DNA of 64,000 nucleotides from Streptomyces rugosispiralis. GTDB taxonomy: Bacteria > Actinomycetota > Actinomycetes > Streptomycetales > Streptomycetaceae. This document shows positions 44,371 to 53,068 of this stretch, piece after piece. The notes under the pieces are model-generated. The model saw only the letters and a program-made list of their open reading frames with translations, searched no databases and had not been told where the DNA came from. The DNA lies in assembly GCF_024505145.1 (NCBI RefSeq), contig NZ_JANIAA010000001.1, positions 124,001 through 188,000 on the forward strand, in the 5' to 3' direction. The translations under genes and the position numbers were made by a program. Numbering within the stretch: position 1 is the stretch's first letter; every line of letters starts with the position of its first letter.

Positions 44371-45567
44371 ATGACCACGTCCGCCCAGCCCCTCTCCGTC
44401 GCGGTGATCGGAGCCGGGATGGCCGGCCGAGCCCACGCCGCCGGCTACCACAACGTCAACACCGTCTTCGACGCGGGTCTGCCGCCGGTCCGGCTGGCGG
44501 CGATAGCCGACGCCAACATCGCGCTCGGCGAGGACGCCGCCCGCCGCTACGGCTTTGAGAAGGCGCTGCCGAACTGGGAGGCCGTTGCCGAGGACCCGAC
44601 GATCGACGCCGTCAGCATCGTCGTGGGAAACGATCTGCACCGCCCGATCGCCGAGGCGCTGGTCGCGGCGGGCAAGCATGTGCTGTGCGAGAAGCCGCTG
44701 GCGGGAACGGTCGAGGACGCCCGTGCGATGGCCGAGTTGGAGCGCCGCGCCGATGTGGTGACCGCCGTCGGGTACACCTTCCGCCGCTCCCCCGCCATCG
44801 CCGCGATCCGCGATCATGTCCTGCGCGATGAGCTGGGCGATCTGACGCTGTTCGGCGGCCGGTACTGGTGCGACTACGCGACCGACCCGAAGGGGCCGCT
44901 GAGCTGGCGGTTCAAGGGCGGGCCCGGCTCGGGCGCGCTCGGGGACGTCGGTGCGCATGTGATCGACACCGCCGAGTACATCGCGGGCCCCATCACCGCG
45001 GTGTCCGGTGCCTCGCTGTCGACGCAGATCCCCGAGCGGCCCCTGCCGCTGGGCGCGGTCGTCGGACATGACGCCGCGCCGGTCTCGGACGAGTTCGGCG
45101 CGGTCGAGAACGAGGACACCGCGTCCTTCACGGCCCGCTTCGAGTCCGGTCTGGTCGGCACCTTCTCGGTCTCGCGCACCGCCTTCGGCCTGCCCAACGG
45201 GCTTTCCTTCGACGTCCTGGGCGTGGGTGGCCGGGCCGCGTTCGACCAGCACCGCCCGGCCGAGTACCTCTTCGACGGCGCACAGCCCGACGCCCGCCCG
45301 AGCGGCGCCCGCCAGATCATCGCCGGCCCGAACCTGCCCTACTTCAAGGGTGGTTACCCGATGGAGGCGCCGGGCGTGGGCGGCGGCAACGCCGAGATGT
45401 TCACCTACCAGGCCCGGTCCTTCCTCGACCAGGTCGCGGGGGTGGCCGAACCGCTGCCGTCCTGCGCCACGTTCGCGGACGCCCTGCGGACGATGGAGAT
45501 CATCCAGGCCGTCGTCGAGTCCTCGCGTCGGGGCGGCACCGCCGTCGACGTTCCGCCCGCCGTCTGA
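44371..45567 (+). CDS. Gfo/Idh/MocA-family oxidoreductase
   Basis: 398 residues from ATG 44371. The N-terminal Rossmann fold SVAVIGAGMAGRAHAAGYHN and the EKP motif in GKHVLCEKPLAGT (catalytic Lys) are clear. GALGDVGAHVIDTAEYIAGP supplies the Asp/His region of the C-terminal beta-sheet domain. NAD(P)-dependent oxidation of a ring hydroxyl of a sugar, glycoside or inositol is expected. Placement between two isomerase-like barrels suggests oxidation to a keto-sugar, followed by isomerisation or elimination. Confidence 0.88.
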   Translation: MTTSAQPLSVAVIGAGMAGRAHAAGYHNVNTVFDAGLPPVRLAAIADANIALGEDAARRYGFEKALPNWEAVAEDPTIDAVSIVVGNDLHRPIAEALVAAGKHVLCEKPLAGTVEDARAMAELERRADVVTAVGYTFRRSPAIAAIRDHVLRDELGDLTLFGGRYWCDYATDPKGPLSWRFKGGPGSGALGDVGAHVIDTAEYIAGPITAVSGASLSTQIPERPLPLGAVVGHDAAPVSDEFGAVENEDTASFTARFESGLVGTFSVSRTAFGLPNGLSFDVLGVGGRAAFDQHRPAEYLFDGAQPDARPSGARQIIAGPNLPYFKGGYPMEAPGVGGGNAEMFTYQARSFLDQVAGVAEPLPSCATFADALRTMEIIQAVVESSRRGGTAVDVPPAV

Positions 45568-45590
45568 AACACCCGTAAGGAGTTGCACCC

Positions 45591-46589
45591 ATGACCCTCA
45601 AGCTCGGCGCCTACATCGCCTGTCTGCACGACCGCACCCTCTCCGAGGCCCTGGACATCCTGAAGGAGAACGGTCTGACCTCGGTCGAGGTCAACACCGG
45701 AGGTTTCATCCCCGCCCCGCACTGCCCGGTCGACCTGCTGCTGTCCTCGGCCACCGCACGCGAGGAGTACCTGGCGGCCTTCGCCGACCGGGGGATGGAA
45801 CTGACCGGCCTCAACTGCAACGGCAATCCGCTCAACCCCCTCCCCGGTGTCGGCCCGAAACACGCCGACGACCTGCGCCGCACCATCCGCCTCGCGGGCC
45901 TGCTCGGCGTCAAGCACGTGGTCACCATGTCCGGCACCCCGGGCTCCGACCCCGACGCCAAGTACCCCTCCTGGGTCGTCAACCCCTGGGACGGCGTCTA
46001 CATGGACGTCCTGGACTACCAGTGGGGCGTGGCCGTCGAGTTCTGGAAGGAGATCGACGCGCTCGCCCGGGAGAACGACGTCCGGGTGGCCATCGAGATG
46101 CACCCGCACAACGTCGTCTTCTCCCCGGTCACCCTGAAGCGGCTCGTCGACGAGACCGGCGCGACCAACGTCGGCGCCGAGATGGACCCCTCCCATCTGA
46201 TGTGGCAGGGCATGGACATCGTCGCCTCCATCAAGTGGCTCGGCCCGCTGGTGTTCCACGCCGCCGCGAAGGACGCCACGCTCTGCCCCGGTGCCGACAT
46301 CCGCGGCGTCCTGGACACGTCCTTCGCCCGTGTCCCGGCCGACGCCCCCGGGAAGGTCCCCACCGGCTACGGCTTCTGGTGCAACGCCTGGCCCGAGAAC
46401 CCGGCGTGGAAGTTCGTCGCCGTCGGCCTCGGCAACGACGTCCCCTTCTGGACGGAGTTCCTGCGCGCCCTCGCCGAGGTGAACCCCGACATGGCCGTCA
46501 ACATCGAACACGAGGACGCCGCCTACTCCCAGACCGAGGGTCTGGCCCTGGCCGCCAAGAACCTCCGTAGCGCCGCGGAAGCCCTCTGA
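45591..46589 (+). CDS. TIM-barrel sugar isomerase/epimerase-like enzyme (second)
   Basis: 332 residues. Barrel elements: KLGAYIACLHDRTLSEALDI, LTSVEVNTGGF, GVKHVVTMSGTPGSDPDA, VRVAIEMHPHNVVF (Glu ligand), NVGAEMDPSHLMWQGMD (Asp, His) and VFHAAAKDATLCPG (His). This larger subgroup often sits beside Gfo/Idh/MocA dehydrogenases. With its neighbours it may form a keto-glycoside route comparable to known C-glycoside or 3-keto-disaccharide systems, but the specific step is not proven. A strong terminator follows. Confidence 0.83.
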   Translation: MTLKLGAYIACLHDRTLSEALDILKENGLTSVEVNTGGFIPAPHCPVDLLLSSATAREEYLAAFADRGMELTGLNCNGNPLNPLPGVGPKHADDLRRTIRLAGLLGVKHVVTMSGTPGSDPDAKYPSWVVNPWDGVYMDVLDYQWGVAVEFWKEIDALARENDVRVAIEMHPHNVVFSPVTLKRLVDETGATNVGAEMDPSHLMWQGMDIVASIKWLGPLVFHAAAKDATLCPGADIRGVLDTSFARVPADAPGKVPTGYGFWCNAWPENPAWKFVAVGLGNDVPFWTEFLRALAEVNPDMAVNIEHEDAAYSQTEGLALAAKNLRSAAEAL

Positions 46590-46607
46590 TCCACCCGCAC
46601 CCGTGGT

Positions 46608-46637
46608 CCCCGCTTCCGCCGGCCGGCGGAAGCGGGG
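46608..46637. terminator. 30-base perfect palindrome between convergent genes
   Basis: CCCCGCTTCCGCCGG is followed directly by its reverse complement, giving 15-base arms, 18 bases after the TIM-barrel gene stop. It serves as a likely bidirectional terminator with the convergent quinone-oxidoreductase gene. Confidence 0.8.
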
Positions 46638-46685
46638 CCGCTCGTATCACCCGCCTCCTCGCTCTCTCCCCGAGACGCGACTGGG

Positions 46686-47669
46686 TCACAGCGCCGCGAC
46701 CTCGAGCACCAGCTTGCCCGTGGTCGTGCCCGATTCGATGCGGCGGTGGGCCTCGGCGGCCTGCTCGAGCGGCAGGGTTTCGACCCGGGTCCGCAGATCT
46801 CCCGCCGCCGCGGCCGCCACCGCGCGGCCCAGCGCCCGGCGTGTCTCCCCGGGGAAGGCGGCGGAGAAGGCGGCCAGGTTGAAGCCGGAGACCGTCCTGT
46901 TGGTGAACCACAGTTCATTGGCCGGGATACCGATGTCCTCGGCGCCGGAGGCGTTGCCCATCACCACCAGGCGCCCCATCGGGGCCAGCCGGTCCAGCCC
47001 CGCACGGCGGGCCGGGCCGCCGACCATGTCGACCACGACGTCGAACTCACCGGCGTCGGCGATCCGGTCCCGCGTGATCACCTCGTGGTAGCCGAAGTGC
47101 TTGGCGGTCTCGATCTTGGCCGCACTGCCGACGGTGCCGACCACGTGGCCCGCGCCCAGCAGACGGGCGGCCTGGCCGAGTTGGCTTCCCACGCCGCCCG
47201 CCGCCGCATGGATCAGAACGCGTTCTCCGGGCTCGATCCGGGCCACCCGGTCGAGCACGAGGAAGGCGGTAGTGCTGTTGGAGGGCAGTGCCGCGGCGAC
47301 GTCCATCCCGATACCGAGGCCGTCCAGCGGCACGACCAGGTCCGCCGAGTTGACCACCACCTCCGCGTAACCACCGCCGTCGACGATCGAGAGCGCGGCC
47401 ACCGGCTGCCCGACGGCCAGGTCCTCGACGCCCTCGCCGACGGCCCGGATCCGCCCCGACACCTCGATTCCGGGCACAAAGGGCAGCGGCACGTCGACCA
47501 CGCCGCGCCGGTAGAGGACCTCGGCGAAGTTGGCGCCCGCGTACGCCACGTCGATGGCGACCTGGCCGGGCCCGGGTTCGGGGACGGGAACGGTGGCGAC
47601 GCGGAGCACCTCGGCGTCGCCGAACTCGGGGATGGTCACTGCCTTCATCTGCCTGCTGCTGTCGCTCAT
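46686..47669 (-). CDS. Quinone-oxidoreductase-like MDR protein
   Basis: 327 residues from ATG 47669; ATG 47648 (MKAVTIPEFG) is also possible. VAYAGANFAEVLYRRGVVDV, FVPGIEVSGRIRAVGEGVED and the NADPH loop VLIHAAAGGVGSQLGQAARL are typical of zinc-free quinone reductases; KLVLEV ends the fold. The XRE regulator lies immediately upstream in the same orientation, with a gap of about 44 bases, so the pair may be one transcript. Confidence 0.87.
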   Translation of the reverse strand: MSDSSRQMKAVTIPEFGDAEVLRVATVPVPEPGPGQVAIDVAYAGANFAEVLYRRGVVDVPLPFVPGIEVSGRIRAVGEGVEDLAVGQPVAALSIVDGGGYAEVVVNSADLVVPLDGLGIGMDVAAALPSNSTTAFLVLDRVARIEPGERVLIHAAAGGVGSQLGQAARLLGAGHVVGTVGSAAKIETAKHFGYHEVITRDRIADAGEFDVVVDMVGGPARRAGLDRLAPMGRLVVMGNASGAEDIGIPANELWFTNRTVSGFNLAAFSAAFPGETRRALGRAVAAAAAGDLRTRVETLPLEQAAEAHRRIESGTTTGKLVLEVAAL

Positions 47670-47713
47670 GTCCACGATCCTGCGGGCACGGCGGCAACGC
47701 GGGCAGTGTCCAC

Positions 47714-48583
47714 TCATCCTGGGTGTGGCACCACCAGGCTGCTGTGCTGCCGCAGCAATGTCTCCAGCCGCCGCTGGGTGCCGGTGCCGGGACGCGGGTT
47801 GTGCAGGATCAGATGGTGCCCGGGGTGCTCGGGCAGCGGCAGCAGGGTGGCATCGAAGATCATCGTCCCGGCGTCGGGGTGATCGACGGCCTTCACCGCG
47901 CTGGTGTGCTCGGCCACATCGTGGCGCGCCCACAGCTCGGCGAATTCGGGGCTGACCGCGGCCAGATCGGCGGCGATGCGGCCGAACTCCGGATCGTCCG
48001 GGTAGCGCGCCGCGTCGGCCCGGAAGGCGGCGGCCACATCGGTGGCGGTCTCGGCCCAGCCCCGGTGCCGCACCCGGTAGCGGGCGTTGGTGAAGAAGGA
48101 GACCAGGCAGTTGTGGTCGCTTTCGCCGTAGCCGAACACCACGCGTGCCGCTTCGTTGACGGCGGTGAAATTCCAGTGGCGGTCGCGAACATAGCCGGGC
48201 CGCGGTGACCAGGCGTCCAGCAACCGCCGCACCTCTGGTGAGGGTGCCGCCGAGGGCGCGGAGGGGGTCTGCGGCGGATTGAGTCCGGCCAGGCGGTACA
48301 GGTGGGCACGCTCGGCGGAGCCCAGCAGCAGCGCTCGGGCGATCGCGTCGAGCACCTGCTCGGACACCTTGATGTCGCGCCCTTGCTCCAGCCACGTGTA
48401 CCAGGACACTCCGACGCCTGCCAGCACCGCGACCTCCTCGCGCCGCAGACCCGGGGTGCGCCGCCGGCCACCGTCCGGCATGCCGACATCGGCCGGCGAG
48501 ACCCGGGCTCGGCGGCTGCGCAGGAACTCCCGCAGCTCGGTGCGCCGGTCGTCGCGGGACAGGGGCGCTCGAGGGGTGGCCAT
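47714..48583 (-). CDS. XRE/MmyB-type helix-turn-helix regulator
   Basis: 289 residues. The N-terminal XRE HTH is RRTPGLRREEVAVLAGVGVS, WYTWLEQGRDIKVSEQVLDA. The C-terminal MmyB-like ligand domain carries VRDRHWNFTAVNEAARVVFG, the segment ending VSFFTNARYR and HDVAEHTSAVKAVDHPDAG. MmyB-like domains are thought to bind fatty-acid-like ligands. It likely regulates the downstream quinone-reductase-like gene. The decayed fragment at 52361 comes from the same family but is a different gene. Confidence 0.88.
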   Translation of the reverse strand: MATPRAPLSRDDRRTELREFLRSRRARVSPADVGMPDGGRRRTPGLRREEVAVLAGVGVSWYTWLEQGRDIKVSEQVLDAIARALLLGSAERAHLYRLAGLNPPQTPSAPSAAPSPEVRRLLDAWSPRPGYVRDRHWNFTAVNEAARVVFGYGESDHNCLVSFFTNARYRVRHRGWAETATDVAAAFRADAARYPDDPEFGRIAADLAAVSPEFAELWARHDVAEHTSAVKAVDHPDAGTMIFDATLLPLPEHPGHHLILHNPRPGTGTQRRLETLLRQHSSLVVPHPG

Positions 48584-48588
48584 GACGG

Positions 48589-49230
48589 TCAGCCGTTGAT
48601 GGTGCGAAGGAAGTGGTCCACGTCCTCGGGTTCGCCCAGCCGTCCCACTTCCAGCCAGGAGCCGTCGGCGAAGCGGAGCCGGAACGTGGCGAATCCGCGC
48701 GGCTGGCCCGCCTCGCCTTCGGCGCGGGCCTGATCGAGGGGGAACTCCGCGACGATCCGGAAGTCGTCGGCCTTGGTGGGCGACAGCCGGCGGCGAGGGG
48801 AGGTGGCGATACAGACGCGCTCGCGGGCCAGCATGACCAGGCGTTTGGGGTTGGGTGAGGGCCCGTACCAGTGCAGCAGCAGCCGGCCCGCCGTCAGGCC
48901 CCAGTCACCGTCGAAGACGCGGTTCGCCGGTTCCTGCCCGCGGTCGCGGCCGCGGCCTCGGCCGGAGCCGGAGGGGCGGGCGTTCGGCCGGTCACGTCGG
49001 CCGGTACCCAGCTTGTCGAGCAGCATCACCGGGACGACGACGAAGAAGAACACCACGGCGCCGACGTACAGCAGCCAGTGGTGACCCGGCTTCAGCCGTC
49101 CCCTGCCCGCGGCGCGGTGCACCTCCTTGGGTGGCGTGGGAATGGGCTTGTGGATCTCGCACCAGACCAGGGCCACGGGCTCCTCACCCAATATCTTCCG
49201 GGCTCGCCGATGGACCGCGCGCTTCGCCAT
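48589..49230 (-). CDS. Membrane protein of unknown function
   Basis: 213 residues from ATG 49230 (MAKRAVHRRARKILGEEPVA). One transmembrane segment (HHWLLYVGAVVFFFVVVPVM, about residues 49-72) is followed by an Arg/Gly-rich linker and a C-terminal soluble domain (RVFDGDWGLTAGRLLLHWYG, FATFRLRFADGSWLEVGRLG). It ends six bases before the XRE regulator start and may be its upstream operon partner. No family is recognised. Confidence 0.72.
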   Translation of the reverse strand: MAKRAVHRRARKILGEEPVALVWCEIHKPIPTPPKEVHRAAGRGRLKPGHHWLLYVGAVVFFFVVVPVMLLDKLGTGRRDRPNARPSGSGRGRGRDRGQEPANRVFDGDWGLTAGRLLLHWYGPSPNPKRLVMLARERVCIATSPRRRLSPTKADDFRIVAEFPLDQARAEGEAGQPRGFATFRLRFADGSWLEVGRLGEPEDVDHFLRTING

Positions 49231-49418
49231 GCCGCAGATCCTAGAGGAGCCTCCCAGGTGGGCTCCGCGGGGCCCGGTATGCGCGTGCTGGGTGGTTTGC
49301 CCTATAGGTCCGGTATCCCTGGCGCCGATGCCCTTGATCGATACCAGTTGCCTTCCGGGGTGTTCGATCAGCCGACTAGCGTCATGGCACACCGAATGGG
49401 ACGAATCACGGAGGCAGC

Positions 49419-49768
49419 GTGACGGCCAATCCGCGCTCGGACACGATCGCCGTTTTCGGCGCTGGGGTCATGGGGCGCAGCATCACCGCACCGGCACTGG
49501 GCCGTGGGGGTGGACGTCATCCTCGTCGACGTCTCGGACGACGTGTTGCGCGCCGCCGAGGCGGAAATCGCGCAGCAGCTGCGGCACGGACGGTTCATGG
49601 GCGCTTTCCCGGGCTCCCGGGCGACCGGAACGCTGACGACGACGCCGTCCGGCGAGGCCGCGGCGGATGCCATCGCGGTGATCGAGGCGATCACCGCGGA
49701 CTCCTCGCTCAAGGCGCGGATGCCGGCGGAGGTCTCCGGTGTGGTCGCCCCCGGAACCACGATGGCGC
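49419..49768 (+). pseudogene. 3-hydroxyacyl-CoA-dehydrogenase-like remnant
   Basis: TIAVFGAGVMGRSITAPALG is the NAD-binding start of a 3HCDH-type enzyme. An extra G in the G5 run near 49506 shifts the frame to GVDVILVDVSDDVLRAAEAE and AIEAITADSSLKARMPAEVS, VVAPGTT, then the gene stops at about 49768, where it meets an antisense monooxygenase fragment. More than half of the normal protein of about 290 residues is missing. Confidence 0.65.
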
Positions 49769-49905
49769 CGCCCTGGCCGCACGCGGCATCGGCGGGCTCG
49801 CGCTCGTACACGACCGCCTCGATGCCGTTGGCCTGAAGAATGCGCGCGAGGGTGAGGCCGCCCCGGGCCTCCGCCGATGATCGCGATACGGGAGGTGGTG
49901 TTCAT
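49768..49905 (-). pseudogene. FAD-dependent monooxygenase 5-prime remnant
   Basis: Reading inward from ATG 49905: NTTSRIAIIGGGPG, then after a frame change IEAVVYEREPADAACGQGGA. This is the FAD-binding N-terminus of a TetX-like or PheA/TfdB-like monooxygenase. The rest is gone; the sequence continues directly into the 3-prime end of the opposing dehydrogenase remnant. Confidence 0.6.
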
Positions 49906-50060
49906 GACCGTGGAGTCCCTCTCAGACAGCTGGGCGGGGGCGGCAGGATATTCGGAACCATCACCGAAATCCCCCGGCGTTGGCGCCGGCGAAAAGGACG
50001 GTCTTTGCAGAACGGCACCGGGAATACTCGGCGGTCACACCGTTCGGGCCAGGTTGCTCA

Positions 50061-50855
50061 CTACGGCACCAACGCGATGCCCCCGTCGACGCGCAGATTG
50101 ACTCCGTTGATGTAGCCGGCCGGCGGACCGGCGAGAAACGCGACCGCGGCCGAGATATCCGCCGCGGTGCCGAGCCTGCCCGTCGGGTTCGGGGCGTACT
50201 CGGCCACCACCAGCGGTTCCAGCTCCGTCCATTGCTCCGGCCAGCCTCGTGCGGCCGCTCCGTCCTCGAACATCCGCCGCATGCCGTCCGTGACGATGAC
50301 ACCGGGGCTCACCGTGTTCGCGGTGATGCCGGATCCGGCCAGATGCCGCGCCAGGCTGGTCGTCATGTTGACCACCGCCGCCTTCGCCGCCGAATACTCG
50401 ACCATGTTCGGCAACGGAGTCGTCGCGGCCCGGCTGCCCACATTGATCACCCGTCCCCATCCGCGCTCGCGCATCCGAGGCACCAGGGCCCGGATCATCC
50501 GCACCGCGGACACGACGTTCCCGTTCATCGCGTCCAGCCACAGCGCCGGCTCCGCGGTGTCCCAGTCATGCTCGGCGAACGGGCCGGCGTTGTTGACCAA
50601 TATCTCCACCCCCCACTCCCGGGCCCGCTCGGCCACCGTCTCGGCGGCAGCCTCATCGGCAAGGTCCCCCAGCACGACGTCCACCACCCCGCCGACGGCA
50701 CGCAGCCGCTCCGCGACCTCGCCGACACGCGCGGGGTCGCGACCGTGCACCAGCACGGCGCACCCCTCGTCGACCAGCCGCCGGGCCACGGCGGCGCCGA
50801 TACCCCCGCTGCTCCCCGTCACCATCGCCCTTCGTCCCGCAAGCTCCAGGTCCAT
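50061..50855 (-). CDS. Short-chain dehydrogenase/reductase
   Basis: 264 residues from ATG 50855 (MDLELAGRRAMVTGSSGGIG). NAD(P) motif TGSSGGIG, Asp in VLGDLADEAAAE, VEILVNNAGPF, catalytic Ser in VINVGSRAA and YSAAK, then the C-terminal AGYINGVNLRVDGG. A standard FabG-like SDR; FEDGAAARGWPEQWTELE is a lid insertion seen in actinobacterial oxidoreductases. It is apparently monocistronic; the substrate is unknown. Confidence 0.87.
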   Translation of the reverse strand: MDLELAGRRAMVTGSSGGIGAAVARRLVDEGCAVLVHGRDPARVGEVAERLRAVGGVVDVVLGDLADEAAAETVAERAREWGVEILVNNAGPFAEHDWDTAEPALWLDAMNGNVVSAVRMIRALVPRMRERGWGRVINVGSRAATTPLPNMVEYSAAKAAVVNMTTSLARHLAGSGITANTVSPGVIVTDGMRRMFEDGAAARGWPEQWTELEPLVVAEYAPNPTGRLGTAADISAAVAFLAGPPAGYINGVNLRVDGGIALVP

Positions 50856-50931
50856 GTCTCGCACGCTAGACCATGCCTGTGACAGCGGCGCCGATCTCCG
50901 ACGCCCGCCCGCGCCGCCTTGGTGAGAGTCA

Positions 50932-50960
50932 TTGACGCCACTGCAAGCGCTTGCTAATTT
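50932..50960 (+). promoter_or_regulatory. Pectate-lyase promoter with LacI-type operator
   Basis: TTGACG (50932-50937) and TAATTT (50955-50960) are 17 bases apart. The spacer holds the perfect palindrome GCAAGCGCTTGC (50943-50954) with a central CG, typical of LacI-family sites. Transcription would give a leader of about 130 bases before the start at 51099. Confidence 0.72.
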
Positions 50961-51098
50961 TCCGACTCGCATGCTGCTTCGTCACCCATCAATGCCCTTC
51001 ATTTCTGGGCTCTGAAGATGGGAGACGGCCAGCAATCGCTCTCATGTGCTGTCTGCCGTCCCGACGGCGGCTCCCCCACATCAGGAGGTCTCAGCGCC

Positions 51099-52292
51099 AT
51101 GAAGCACTCTCGGACATTCCCTCGCGCCCTCGTCGCCGCGGCGTCGGTCCTGGTCGCGTCGGCGGGTCTGCTCGCCATCCATCCGCCGGTCTCGCGGGCA
51201 CAGTCCGCGGCCCTCGCCGCCGACGACTTGTTCGTGGCGCCGAAGGGCACCGCCGACGCCCCCGGGACGGAGTCCTCTCCGACCACACTCGCCTCGGCGA
51301 TCACCCGCATCACCCCGGGAGGCACGATCTACGTGCGCGGCGGGGCCTACAACCTCTCGCAGACGATCACCATCGCACCGGGCAACAACGGCACGTCGAG
51401 CGCCCGCAAGGAGATGGTCGCCTACCCCGGTGAGACCCCGGTGCTGAACTTCTCGGCCATGAGCGAGGATCCGGCGAACCGCGGGCTCGCCCTCAACGGG
51501 TCGTTCTGGCGCATCTCCGGCATCACCGTCGAACGCGCCGGTGACAACGGAATCTCCGTCGGTGGCAGCGACAACGTCATCGAGCGCACGGTGACCCGCT
51601 TCAACCGTGACACCGGGCTCCAGATCTCCCGCATCGCCTCCAGCACCCCCCACGACCAATGGCCGTCGAACAACCTGGTCGTGAGTTCGGAGTCGCATGA
51701 CAACGCCGACTCCGACGGCGAGGACGCCGATGGATTCGCCGCGAAGCTCACGGTCGGCTCCGGGAACGTGTTCCGCTACGACGTGTCCCACAACAACATC
51801 GACGACGGCTGGGACCTCTACACCAAGAAGGACACCGGCCCCATCGGCCCGGTGACCATCGAGGACTCCCTCGCCTACGGCAACGGCACCCTCTCGGACG
51901 GCACCCAGAACTCCAACGGCGACCGCAACGGCTACAAGCTCGGCGGCTCGGACATCGCCGTCGACCACATCATCCGGCGGAGCGTCGCCTACCACAACGG
52001 CAAGCACGGGTTCACCTACAACAGCAACCCCGGCCATATGTCGGTGTCGGGCAACGTCGGCATCGACAACGGACAGCGCAACTTCTCCTTCGACGGCGGC
52101 ACTTCGGTGTTCCGGGACAATGTGTCGTGCCGCGGCGGCAGCAGCGGGACGAAGGACCGCACCATCGGTGACGCCGACAGTTCGAACCAGTTCTGGTCCG
52201 GGACGAACGGATCCCGGTGCTCGTCCTACACCGGCGCGCTGAAGTGGTCCTTCGCCGCGGACGGCAGCCTCCGTGTGTCCTTCGGCGGCTAG
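51099..52292 (+). CDS. Secreted pectate lyase, PL9-type
   Basis: 397 residues from ATG 51099 with CAGGAGG upstream. A Sec/Tat-like signal (KHSRTFPRALVAAASVLVAS) is cleaved near SRAQSAALA. The mature protein is a right-handed parallel beta-helix: LASAITRITPGGTIYVRGGA, ISGITVERAGDNGISVGGSD. PL9 calcium-site aspartates match DADGFAAKLTVG and NNIDDGWDLYTKKD, and a Lys candidate for the Bronsted base is in GYKLGGSDIAVDH. It depolymerises pectin by elimination outside the cell. Control is by a LacI-type site in its promoter; the repressor is not adjacent. Confidence 0.88.
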   Translation: MKHSRTFPRALVAAASVLVASAGLLAIHPPVSRAQSAALAADDLFVAPKGTADAPGTESSPTTLASAITRITPGGTIYVRGGAYNLSQTITIAPGNNGTSSARKEMVAYPGETPVLNFSAMSEDPANRGLALNGSFWRISGITVERAGDNGISVGGSDNVIERTVTRFNRDTGLQISRIASSTPHDQWPSNNLVVSSESHDNADSDGEDADGFAAKLTVGSGNVFRYDVSHNNIDDGWDLYTKKDTGPIGPVTIEDSLAYGNGTLSDGTQNSNGDRNGYKLGGSDIAVDHIIRRSVAYHNGKHGFTYNSNPGHMSVSGNVGIDNGQRNFSFDGGTSVFRDNVSCRGGSSGTKDRTIGDADSSNQFWSGTNGSRCSSYTGALKWSFAADGSLRVSFGG

Positions 52293-52360
52293 GGCGCGTA
52301 ACGAGTCATGACCATGGGTGGTTGCGCATACGCGGCCGGTCGACCGACGCGCGGGTCGGA

Positions 52361-52684
52361 TCAGTCGCGCGTGGTGGCCGGTGCGCCGACGACGGTGGTG
52401 AGCTGGAGCTTGGTCTCATCCTCGCTGCCGGGCACGGCGGTCATGATGACGACCTTGAGCTCGGAGTCACCGTCGGTCAGAACGTCGCAGTCCACCGTGA
52501 CCGGGCCCACCGACGGGTGGTCGATCGTCTTGTGGTCCTCGCGGTGCGCGGCCACCTCCCCGGCCGCCCATAGCCCGGCGAACCTCTCGTTACCCGCGTT
52601 CAGTTCACGGATCAGCGTGGCCAGGCGGGTGTCCCGGGGGAAGCGGCCGGTGGCCCGGCGCAGGTCGGAGACGACGGCGGCGTC
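52361..52684 (-). pseudogene. C-terminal remnant of an XRE/MmyB regulator
   Basis: The frame ending at 52361 reads VSDLRRATGRFPRDTRLATL, ELNAGNERFAGLWAAGEVAA and HREDHKTIDHPSVGPVTVDC, the MmyB ligand-domain end. The N-terminal HTH is absent: at about 52684 the sequence switches to a divergent SDR fragment. No valid start codon remains. Confidence 0.7.
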
Positions 52685-52687
52685 GGG

Positions 52688-52984
52688 ATGGGCTCCCTCG
52701 CCCTCACCCACGACCCCGGTCGGCCCGAGTCGCACGTCGTCGCGCCGCTGTACACCTCCTCGAAGGCGGCGCTGACGATGCTGACCACGCAGTACGCCAA
52801 GGGACTCGAGGGCATCCGCGTCAACGCCGCCGACCCCGGCTACACCGCGACCGACCTCAACGGTCACAGCGGCCCCCAGACGGTCACCGAGGGCACGGAC
52901 GCGATCGTCGCCCTCGCCACCGAGGGGGCCGGCGCCGGCAGCGGACGCCTCGTCTCCCGCCATGGCGAGATCGCCTGGTCCTGA
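52688..52984 (+). pseudogene. C-terminal remnant of a short-chain dehydrogenase
   Basis: 98 residues beginning MGSLALTHDPGRPES and containing the catalytic-helix YTSSKAALTMLTTQYAKGLE and VNAADPGYTATDLNGHSGPQ. The Rossmann half is missing. This SDR type is usually divergent from an HTH regulator, matching the remnant next to it; both lost their 5-prime halves. Confidence 0.72.
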
Positions 52985-53068
52985 CCCCGGCCGTGCCGGA
53001 TCGGCGTCGTCGAGGCTCTGCCATGACGTGGCCGGGACGCGCGGTGATCCGCCCACCCCGGACAGGCC

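Noticed and set aside
46686..48395. Single 569-codon frame suggesting a fusion of an upstream protein to the quinone reductase
   Set aside because: The first 240 codons are the out-of-frame shadow of the XRE regulator gene; the reductase has its own start at 47669.
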